Below are positions 31,401 to 37,500 of a DNA stretch of 37,500 bases, piece after piece. The stretch is from Botryococcus braunii (taxonomy: Eukaryota; Chlorophyta; Trebouxiophyceae). Each line of letters opens with the position of its first letter. Position 1 is the stretch's first letter. The notes below the pieces were generated by a model. That model searched no databases. It saw only the letters and a program-made list of their open reading frames with translations, and had not been told where the DNA came from. Location of the stretch: contig KV908652.1 of assembly GCA_002005505.1 (NCBI GenBank), forward strand, positions 67,535-105,034, read 5' to 3'. A program made the translations under genes and the position numbers.

Positions 31401-33620
31401 GTCAGGTTCCAGGGGAAGTCTCAACATAGACTTCCCCCAGGAACCACCCTCACAAGGGATCATCGTTATGAACAGCGCCAGGCTAGGAGGGACTCAGTAG
31501 GGGTCCCCATGCATGACCCTGGCTCAGGCCAGGTACTTGTGAGTGAGCCACCCTCGGTAGGTCTCCCTGATTTGCAGAGGCAGGTTGAGACAGGGGAGGC
31601 TATGCTTGGAGAAGATGTTAGCGAGAAGAGTAGTGGGCTAGAAGTGCCAGCAGCAGGGGAAGCACGTAGCCAAGTTGAGCTGGGAACCAGTCATGCTTAT
31701 GGGGTGCAGCCTGACACAGTAGGCGCAGCTCAGGAAAGTCAGAGTAGTGTACCTAGGTGTGAGTCCAGGAGAGAGAGAGAGCTGCTGCTTCCACCTGCAT
31801 TGAGAAAGGTGAGAGATTGTAATGGTGGAGCGCATGAGTCTGGCAGTTCAAGAGAGAGAGTTGGGGAGGGCTCTGGCAGTTCTGGCTGTACTGCAGGATC
31901 TCAACATAAGGTACAAAATGTACCTTATTCTGGGAACCAGGATCAGAGGAATATAAAAGACAACAGTCCCAGGAGTGTTGACAGTACTGCAGAGTCTCAG
32001 CATAAGGTACAAAATGTACCTTATGTCAAGCTGGGAAAGGTTCACGTGCCATCTAACCTGAGGGAAGCCCAATGCTCCCCTCAGTGGGATTTTTGGCAAC
32101 AAGCAGTGAGGGAAGAGATGGATTCCCTTGATACCCATGAGGTTCTAGAGTATGTGGACAGACCACATGGACAAAAAGTTATTCCTGTCCATTGGATATT
32201 CTCCACTAAAATTGATGCACATGGGAATGTTACTCGCTTTAAAGCGAGGTTAGTTGCCCAAGGGTGTACACAGATCCCTGGGATAGATGTTGGGGAGGTA
32301 TTTGCACCCACCAGCAGCTATGGGGCAAGGAGGGCTGTGCTGGCAATGGCTGCCACACAGAATCTTGAGATCCACCAAGTGGATATCAAGACGGCTTTTC
32401 TCAATGGAGAGTTGGAGGAAGAGGTCTATGTGACCCAACCACCAGGATTTGAGAATGGCAACACGAGGGTTGTGTGCAAGCTCAGGAAGGCACTATACGG
32501 TCTAAAACAAGCCCCACGGGCTTGGCACAAGACCTTGACCGACAAGTTGAGCGTGATGGGGTATAGTGTGTGCAAGAGTGATGCGGGTGTATACATCAGG
32601 AGGGCCCCTGATGGCAACCTGTCCTTTATTCTTGTTTATGTTGATGATCTTCTCATAGTTGCCAGATTGGTTGCAGAGATTGAGTGGGGGAAAGAGTTGT
32701 TGAAGAAGGACTTCACCATCCATGATTTGGGAGAGGTGAATGATTTCCTGGGGTGTCAGGTCCTACGCAATAGAGTTCAGAGCACTATTTCCATGAGTTG
32801 CACTCCCAAGATTGATGCTCTTGTGGAAAAGTTTGGGGTTGCTGATGATGGGCGTGTGGTTGATACCCCCATGTCCAAGGACTTCGTGGCTAGCAGCAGA
32901 CCCGAGTCCTCAGATGGTTTGTCACATGGGGCAGGTACCCCACTGCCACCTGGTCATCGGTACTGTGAGTTGATTGGATCGTTGCTATATATTGCCAATA
33001 CGACCCGGCCTGACATTTCTCAGGCGGTTGGAGTGTTGTCAAGGTATAGAATGACACCCACTACCTCACACTGGAATGAGGCCATTCGAGTGCTGAAGTA
33101 CTTGAGAGATACGAGAGAATTAGCTCTTACTCTGGGTGGAAAGGGGCCTGAGCTAGAAGGCTATGTTGATGCCGACTATGCTGGGGACCTGGACCACAGG
33201 TATTCCACCACTGGCTATGTTCTATCAGTCTATGGTAGTGCCGTGGTTTGGGGAAGCAAGAAGCAGAGCTCAGTTGCTACCTCAACTGTGCAAGCCGAGT
33301 TTATGGCAGCCGGCCATATTGTGAAGGAAGCCAACTGGCTTAGGGGCTTCTTGGAAGAGATTGGAGCTGCACCTTGGAGAGTCAAAATTTTCTGTGACAA
33401 CCAAGGATGCATTTCCAATTTACGGAACCCCCTTTATTCCAAATTCACAAAGCATGTTGCAGTAAGCTTCCACTATGCTAGGGAAGCTATGGCACTTGGG
33501 CAGGTAGATATCCTCTATGTAGAATCTGCTCGAAATGTGGCTGACATTATGACCAAGCCACTTGCTAAGCCCGTGTTTGTTGGTCATCGTGATTCACTAG
33601 GTTTGAGAAGATACACATAA
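28458..33620 (+). CDS. Gag-Pol polyprotein of Copia-3, 1720 aa
   Basis: A single frame encodes gag, an Ala/Gly/Pro-rich linker, a CCHC zinc knuckle (CRFCNGTGHFWRDC, about 300-313), aspartic protease with active Asp at 415 (LIDSGAS), pre-integrase finger (WHARLGHP at about 563), and integrase with Asp631, Asp694 and Glu730 (35 residues between the last two, the DD35E spacing). It ends with reverse transcriptase YVDD at 1394-1397 and RNase H with Asp1571 (VDADYAGD). The linker between integrase and RT holds short RERE tracts and two HKVQNVPY peptides. The ATG at 28458 is chosen because it is the first in frame after the leader and gives a gag N-terminus like that of Copia-2. No inactivating change was seen; the product should be able to support transposition. 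Confidence 0.95.
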   Translation: MATPAGGSTASSGAGQSGQTTGGTAASSYAYTMNSSNPKMSTQLKADRTNFSAWREELESCAMQKGAMGALETAMPKTAENAAVKHFILQSVPSMWHDEVKQRGSAFDFIQWMADRCTGGKDREINEKWNKGLKQGMVKGETVQEWCHRVISIAASLEANNHQLSDRQICRYMYKGLPAVLQNDAWAITSAKSDPYNMLETILTAIENLEYQDIPLAESVQVTASAAAVMAAAAAAVPAQGGIPGPPQGAGAAPGAGAAPGVGAGAPADGQAPYGPSAHNAGGRGRGSGRGRRPKEELACRFCNGTGHFWRDCLELKRLQALRGTMQAASAGPAAWWGTGAPQQQASWWDAGQSRGGPPVSTSHPPGSVSTIFPFFPGWHLPPPPPPGAGEPMFVSLNVLTPTSHGACSTSWLIDSGASVHLVNDLSLLHNPVMHAQPLPLHLATSDAKGGIFATGSVCLVNARQEVFWLHNVQCVPNAHTNLISVTGAIQDGVSFLTDSAGGYTTMKGPAGWSGKIARERGLFFLEWVCPVKSQHDAQPQSSPHVASYHARKGHVCTDRLLWHARLGHPRVKSMTRLDNEDLVTGINVSLAPCSECSPQCESCIQGKHSRPPFPASSRPAESVLDRVHVDTVGPISPAAITGERFWVTVVDEKSHLIASLAVKSKEAIPKALIELLKYWQTFHEKVVKCVRSDRGTEFLNQQFKEFCAQQGTKMETSAPSTPQQNGLAERMNRTLKERTRTLLVHAAADPSLWKEALESATLLYNVGPTTGRPLTPTEMFYGVKPDVASLRTWGCVAHVHIPPGQRSVFGPKTIPGMFTGYCPQSKAYRVYVGNGVWKESRDVTFLEHLRGGERVGMSKVQPGSSQWLSGASLQGRGGNSNVPSSPTAIPVNFWEAEDDPVVECKPTGSPATTASSPEDHSRLRSSVGPVAGAPSSQDGSPATSETSQQSWSVLGHLQNLARGGAEAHSQLDKLQKMQEGVRFQGKSQHRLPPGTTLTRDHRYEQRQARRDSVGVPMHDPGSGQVLVSEPPSVGLPDLQRQVETGEAMLGEDVSEKSSGLEVPAAGEARSQVELGTSHAYGVQPDTVGAAQESQSSVPRCESRRERELLLPPALRKVRDCNGGAHESGSSRERVGEGSGSSGCTAGSQHKVQNVPYSGNQDQRNIKDNSPRSVDSTAESQHKVQNVPYVKLGKVHVPSNLREAQCSPQWDFWQQAVREEMDSLDTHEVLEYVDRPHGQKVIPVHWIFSTKIDAHGNVTRFKARLVAQGCTQIPGIDVGEVFAPTSSYGARRAVLAMAATQNLEIHQVDIKTAFLNGELEEEVYVTQPPGFENGNTRVVCKLRKALYGLKQAPRAWHKTLTDKLSVMGYSVCKSDAGVYIRRAPDGNLSFILVYVDDLLIVARLVAEIEWGKELLKKDFTIHDLGEVNDFLGCQVLRNRVQSTISMSCTPKIDALVEKFGVADDGRVVDTPMSKDFVASSRPESSDGLSHGAGTPLPPGHRYCELIGSLLYIANTTRPDISQAVGVLSRYRMTPTTSHWNEAIRVLKYLRDTRELALTLGGKGPELEGYVDADYAGDLDHRYSTTGYVLSVYGSAVVWGSKKQSSVATSTVQAEFMAAGHIVKEANWLRGFLEEIGAAPWRVKIFCDNQGCISNLRNPLYSKFTKHVAVSFHYAREAMALGQVDILYVESARNVADIMTKPLAKPVFVGHRDSLGLRRYT
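31905..32025. promoter_or_regulatory. Two GTAC palindromes in the Copia-3 linker
   Basis: CATAAGGTAC-AAA-ATGTACCTTAT at 31905-31928 and 32001-32025, with the same half-sites as the CATAAGGTAC motifs of both LTRs. GTAC is the core recognised by SBP-domain factors in green plants and algae; assigning it here is inference. Confidence 0.4.
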
Positions 33621-33631
33621 AGCATGCAGGC

Positions 33632-33640
33632 AAGGGGAAG
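33632..33640 (+). other. Polypurine tract of Copia-3
   Basis: AAGGGGAAG lies directly before the 3' LTR TGTTGAG. Confidence 0.87.
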
Positions 33641-34343
33641 TGTTGAGTTGTGAACATACATTATAGAATGCCTTGTGCTTTAGGTGATCTTCAAATGTAC
33701 ATTATTAGGATACGGGTCCACTATCCACATAAGGTACCTCAAGACACGTTCGGATGAGGTCTATTTCGAACATAAGGTACAATCTGATTTAGATTACGCG
33801 TTAGCGTGAAAGGACTATTAAAGCTGCGATCACCGCATAGTCGAGCAACTGGTTTGGAAAGATACTGGGCACATAAGGATGCCAGTCTTGTTCATGCAGT
33901 TGCATGTGTCTAAAAGAGCAGACAGTCGTCAAGGACTGTAGCTGGAGAGGCACGAACTTACGACCTGTCTGCTTGCTTACAGGTGCGGTGACGCAGGATG
34001 TGTATTGGTAATGTGTTCATGTTTGATTGCTTGTTTGTAAGTGAACCATCTTAGTGGACAATCAAGTCTCCCAAACAGCTAAGGGACGGAGTCTTGATTG
34101 AGTATAGGAAGGTACTTGCTTTCAGCCGTCAGGAGCTTATCCGTGTGTAGATGCTCATTGACAGATCAACATGTAACGGAACTGGTTTGGAAAGATACTG
34201 GGCACATAAGGATGCCAGTCTTGTTCATGCAGTTGCATGTGTCTAAAAGAGCAGACAGTCGTCAAGGACTGTAGATGGAGAGGCACGAACTTACGACCTG
34301 TCTGCTTGCTTACAGGATACGCCACTGCCCATAACCTTTTACA
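33641..34343 (+). repeat. 3' LTR of Copia-3, long form (703 bp)
   Basis: It has U3, block A1 (33847-33983), a spacer of about 196 bp, block A2 (34180-34316) and the terminal CCCATAACCTTTTACA. A1 and A2 are 137 bp each and differ at one seen position (GTAGCTGGAG and GTAGATGGAG). The spacer is homologous to, but diverged from, the Copia-2 spacer, so the long form is the older state. Confidence 0.94.
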
Positions 34344-34429
34344 CTGAGCAGCCTCCCTCTGCTGTGCGCCCATCGGCTCAGCAGTGCTGAGTCAGCACTT
34401 CCCACACTTGTCCAGTCCAACACTTTTTA

Positions 34430-34552
34430 AAGAAGAAGAAGAAGAAGAAGAAGAAGAAGAAGAAGAAGAAGAAGAAGAAGAAGAAGAAGAAGAAGAAGAA
34501 GAAGAAGAAGAAGAAGAAGAAGAAGAAGAAGAAGAAGAAGAAGAAGAAGAAA
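34430..34552. repeat. (GAA)n microsatellite, about 40 units
   Basis: An uninterrupted GAA run lies between the Copia-3 flank and a LINE 3' end. GAA/TTC runs of this size can form triplex DNA. A short GAAGAAGAAG run also ends the LINE tail at 34700-34710, so it may have grown from a LINE tail. Confidence 0.97.
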
Positions 34553-34555
34553 GTT

Positions 34556-34710
34556 TTTTGTCATTCGTCGGGTCAGTTTCATCATTGCGGCGGCTGTGGG
34601 TCACCAGCTGGCCGCTCGCCGGGTGTGACTCATAGCTTGAAACATTAGGGGTTGGGTCCTTGAACATTGGGCTGGTCTTTTATACTCCACTCTTGTAAAG
34701 AAGAAGAAGA
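34556..34710 (+). mobile_element. LINE 3' end, first copy
   Basis: It matches the C-terminal codons and 3' UTR of the LINE at 35361-35500 (CATTCGTCGGGTCAGTTTCA, GTGACTCATAGCTTGAAAC, CTTGAACATTGGGCTGGTC). It ends in AAAGAAGAAGAAGAAG. A further piece (34711-34766) matches 35243-35298 of the same LINE, showing a scrambled insertion. Confidence 0.8.
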
Positions 34711-34778
34711 AGTTTCCAAGCCTTCGCTTTTGAAACATTTGGAGGGTTGCATGCTGATGCGCTCTCCCAGTTCCCCAT

Positions 34779-35433
34779 TTGCAGCAGACCATGCCCCCTG
34801 AGTCGTTCCGCTGCCGCCTTCAATACCAGCTCTTGATCCCCATTTTCCACCCTGGCTCCCAATGCCCGTGCTGCTTGAGGGAGTTGGATGTCTGGGGCGA
34901 CCACGCGGTCCACTGCACCTCAGGGGGGGCATGTTGCCATTGTCGGCCGACATTACTCCGTTCGTAACGGCCTGGACGCTGTCCCAACCTCAGCTCGTCA
35001 GCGGGTCACCCGGGAACCCGCCTTTCCCACCCCTGTCCCTGGCCAGGAGCGCCGTCGCGCAGACCTCCGCCTCCATGCGTGGGAGGAGGGGCGTGACCTT
35101 TATATCGACATCGTTGGCTCTTCCCCACTCACAGTTGCCAACTTGCTGCACTTCGTGCCGGGTGGGGCCGCTGCGCGCGCTGCCCAAGACAAGCAGACCC
35201 GCTATGCTGTCTTGTTGTCGCGTCAGCAGCCGCCTGTGGCTTTCCAAGCCTTCGCTTTTGAAACATTGGGAGGGTTGCACGCTGATGCGCTGGCCTTGTT
35301 GCAGAGGCTCCAGGGGCTTTTGAACCAAGCCATCATTGCTCAAGAAGATGTGGAGGGATTTTTTGTCATTCGTCGGGTCAGTTTCATCATTGCGGCGGCT
35401 GTGGGTCGCCAGCTGGCCGCTCGCCGGGTGTGA
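34779..35433 (+). pseudogene. LINE reverse transcriptase C-terminal region, one frameshift
   Basis: One frame gives CPCCLRELDVWGDHAVHCTS; after a G run at about 34922-34928 the frame shifts and continues HVAIVGRHYSVRNGLDAV, RADLRLHAWEEGRDLYIDIV, AFAFETLGGLHADAL and ends FIIAAAVGRQLAARRV. The C-x2-C and WGDHAVHC words and the following nuclease-like ADL...DI spacing are typical of the C-terminal part of some non-LTR retrotransposon polyproteins. The reverse transcriptase core is missing, so it is a 5'-truncated copy. The precise clade is not determined. Confidence 0.7.
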
Positions 35434-35535
35434 CTCATTGCTTGAAACATTGGGGTTTGGGTCCCTGAACTTTGGGCTGGTCTTTTTTACTCCACTCTTG
35501 TAAGGGAGAAGAAGTTACATCTGTCCAGCCACGAG
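35434..35535 (+). mobile_element. LINE 3' UTR
   Basis: CTCATTGCTTGAAACATTGG, TCCCTGAACTTTGGGCTGGT, TACTCCACTCTTGTAA and TTACATCTGTCCAGCCACGA follow the ORF stop, the same tail as at 17400-17515. It ends near GGGCATGATGG. Confidence 0.75.
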
Positions 35536-35958
35536 GGCATGATGGAAAGGGAAAGTGAAATATTTTTGCGACAGGCAAGGCTCCCGTGAGCGCCCTAGTG
35601 TGATCGGGTCCCCGAGGCACTTCCTCGCCCCAGTGTGACTGGGTCTCCCCAGCCCTTGCTGGGAGCCGATGCACGTATGCCGGGACATGCCGGCACTAGG
35701 AGGCAAGTACTTTGTTTATCCTCTGTGCTGTACAATGAAGTTTGGGTCTACTAATAACTTTCACCTATCCTAGCAGTGTATTCGTAACAACGTGCAGTTC
35801 GCACTAAACGGAAACTTATCCAGTGTAGTCTGCGGAGCGTGTAAAGTAGAATCGAGATGGTCAAACAACGAATGAACGTTGCAGATGTTGCATGCGAGGT
35901 TGCATGTTTAAATAAACGTATAATTGGGATGCGTGTAGCAAATATTTATGACTTGACC
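35536..35958. other. Stretch without a recognised gene
   Basis: A short imperfect repeat (AGTGTGAtCGGGTC / AGTGTGACTGGGTC near 35600 and 35634) is present. Nothing else was seen. Confidence 0.35.
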
Positions 35959-35961
35959 TCC

Positions 35962-36177
35962 AAGGTACACTATCAAGGACCGCTTCCATGCTGTAGTGGC
36001 TGTCTTTACCGTTGAGAAAATATGGTCCGAGTAATTCATAAAAATATCAATAAGGGCATTGTTTTTCTCGTTGTCTGTGCAAAGTTTAGTGCCTCTTGCG
36101 CAGTCATCCGTTTCTTTTCCTCCGAGGTTGTGGGAGATGACGACCACCTTCCCCTTGAGCTCAACATTAACGTTCTG
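35962..36177 (-). CDS. Candidate internal exon of an unidentified gene
   Basis: The minus-strand frame reads NVNVELKGKVVVISHNLGG, then KETDDCARGTKLCTDNEKN and IDIFMNYSDHIFSTVKTA. It has protein-like composition, an acceptor CATTACAG at 36179-36178 (or CAGCAG three bases later), and a possible donor near 35965-35971. It joins the exon at 36357-36447 in phase 0. I do not recognise the family. The 3' border is approximate. Confidence 0.4.
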
Positions 36178-36356
36178 CTGTAATGTGTCAGATCTATCTG
36201 ATCAAGCTCTGTCGAAGTGGAGAAGACGGAGAGAAGGTGTTCCTGGTCCTGGACAGCGGTTCAAGGTTCCACACCACACAGGTAGCGTATAGCGAACTAG
36301 CAATGAAATGTAATAGATCCAACCGATGAATTCCATATTCAAATTTGATTACTCAC

Positions 36357-36447
36357 GTTCTCTGAATCGGTTGTAAATACAAACACTATTGTGCCCTTTG
36401 CGAAACCCGACTTGCCACCAGTGACTGATTTCTGAGCAAGGTTTTGG
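36357..36447 (-). CDS. Candidate upstream exon of the same unidentified gene
   Basis: The minus-strand frame reads FNPQNLAQKSVTGGKSGFAK then GTIVFVFTTDSEN and ends at a strong donor GTGAGT (36356). The phase is 0 and matches the next exon. The 5' border is uncertain (acceptor CATAAAG or GCTCAG). Confidence 0.38.
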
Positions 36448-37500
36448 GGGTTGAACTTTATGGAAAATTGGAATCAGCATTGTAAGTCACTGTTACGTGG
36501 AGGAAATTCGATCGTGAAACCAAACTCCACGTGGATAAGAGACAGATATGGGCGTCGCACATCCATATTTGGCATCCATATCTGGCGTCCATATCTAGCA
36601 TCTATGGCGTAAGACCATGGGAAGCAAACCACCTACTGGCATCGACTTGCGTTGGCGAGCTTTCTTCTTGTGGAGATCCTAATCCCTTGAGGAACTTTCT
36701 TGTTGGGGAAATTCCAATCCAGTTTTGTTTAAGTGTGTATGCGGGCATGCGTGCGTCTTAGCTACGTTAAGACGCATTCGGTGGGGCGGGATTCTTATTA
36801 ATGGCAGATGGTAGTTTCTAGACCTTGAAATGCAGACTCTTGGGATGAGTTGTATCTAAGAAAGGAGAACGACAACCGAGTAACTTCACCTATTTATTTA
36901 TCTATACCTTTCAATCTAGGGCGAAACACAGACATCGATGTTGGAGCTTTGGGATGAATGGACAGTACCTTCAGGGCTGCAGTATTCTCAGTCTGACCAA
37001 CAGTTTTCAGTTGTAGCTCTTCAGCTGGACGTTATGAGTGACATCTGCATGATGAGAGCGCCGTTAAATAATTTGGTGTGAATCATTATTAAGCATGCAT
37101 AGCTCATGATGGATACTATTGGATCTATCTGTGTGAGTCGTACGATCAAACTCTTATTGCAAGGGGAATCATAGGTTTGTTTCGCTTCAAAGAGGGTGCC
37201 ATTACAGAGAGGCGCAGACTCAGTGGGTTATTTTGGGACCTTCGGATAAGGGCAGTTGTTGCGGAACAGCCGCCGCAGATTAATATTTCTTGCGGGACAG
37301 CAGCCGCAGCTTAGCAAGTGCTCCTGTGCGGGTCGATTCTGAAACCTATGCCTTTCAGAGAAGCACCGTCTGGGAACGTCCCTACCTTGAGCACAACTGC
37401 CAGAGCCGCAGTGATTTCTGGCTCCGGTGGATGAAGTGGATCTAAGAAAGTGGACCTTAAAAATTGGACCTAAGAAACTGGACCTTGAATGGTGATAAAA
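36448..37500. other. Window end without a recognised gene
   Basis: It has a small tandem of ATATYTGGCATCC-type words (36569-36605) and a run of GGACCT(T/A)A units at the very end (37438-37487). No coding signal was supported. Confidence 0.35.

Larger units (their letters stand above)
27602..34343 (+). mobile_element. Copia-3: full-length Ty1/copia element, 6742 bp, unequal LTRs
   Basis: The element is bounded by the 5-bp duplication CTGAG (27597-27601 and 34344-34348). It has a 370-bp 5' LTR, a primer-binding site at 27972-28005, a leader with a T15 run at 28149-28163, an open gag-pol (28458-33620), a polypurine tract and a 703-bp 3' LTR. The 3' LTR has one extra 333-bp unit; the shared parts look identical. 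Integrase and upstream parts resemble Copia-1, the RT resembles Copia-2. Confidence 0.95.

Noticed and set aside
34392..34667. Glu-rich and Ser-rich ORFs over the (GAA)n run
   Set aside because: They are translations of the microsatellite only.
36059..36292. 77-aa plus-strand ORF
   Set aside because: The opposite strand has the more protein-like frame with fitting splice sites.

Overview
This window is eukaryotic nuclear DNA dominated by retroelements. It has GT-AG introns, three Ty1/copia elements of one family, several broken LINE (non-LTR) 3' ends, and very long dinucleotide and trinucleotide microsatellites. One complete host gene is recognisable, an ataxin-2 family RNA-metabolism protein. 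The combination suggests a repeat-rich protist or green-lineage alga, but the sequence alone does not fix the species. I see no prokaryotic genes, CRISPR arrays, rRNA or tRNA genes.

Layout. 1-5219: 3' part of a decayed Copia element (Copia-1, + strand), itself hit by a 700-bp MITE-like insertion and a (GA)n expansion. 5220-7406: no gene seen. 7461-8291: an 830-bp inverted repeat with 409-bp arms. 8345-16456 (- strand): the ataxin-2-like gene. I rebuilt it as nine phase-consistent exons, about 775 aa, with Lsm, LsmAD and PAM2 parts. Four of its eight introns carry long microsatellites. 16925-17925: LINE fragments in both orientations. 17926-24937 (- strand): a full-length Copia (Copia-2) with one open 1737-aa gag-pol, long LTRs that look identical and a 5-bp target duplication (ATATC), inserted into a LINE ORF. 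25167-26384: direct repeats and a perfect 236-bp palindrome. 27602-34343 (+ strand): a second full-length Copia (Copia-3) with a 1720-aa gag-pol and target duplication CTGAG, but with LTRs of unequal length (370 and 703 bp). 34430-35535: a (GAA)n tract and scrambled LINE 3' ends. 35962-36447 (- strand): two phase-matched candidate exons of an unidentified gene.

The most interesting system is the Copia family. Its LTRs exist in a long form (U3, block A, spacer, block A, end) and a short form lacking exactly one block-plus-spacer unit; Copia-3 has one of each. Its primer-binding site matches the anticodon arm and 5' half of initiator tRNA-Met, not the 3' end, as in half-tRNA priming known from Drosophila copia. 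The LTR end carries the complementary strand of that site, so the junction folds into a 10-bp hairpin. Palindromic AAGGTAC/GTACCTT motifs recur in the LTRs and in the gag-pol linker. Copia-3 is also a visible mosaic of Copia-1-like and Copia-2-like sequence.
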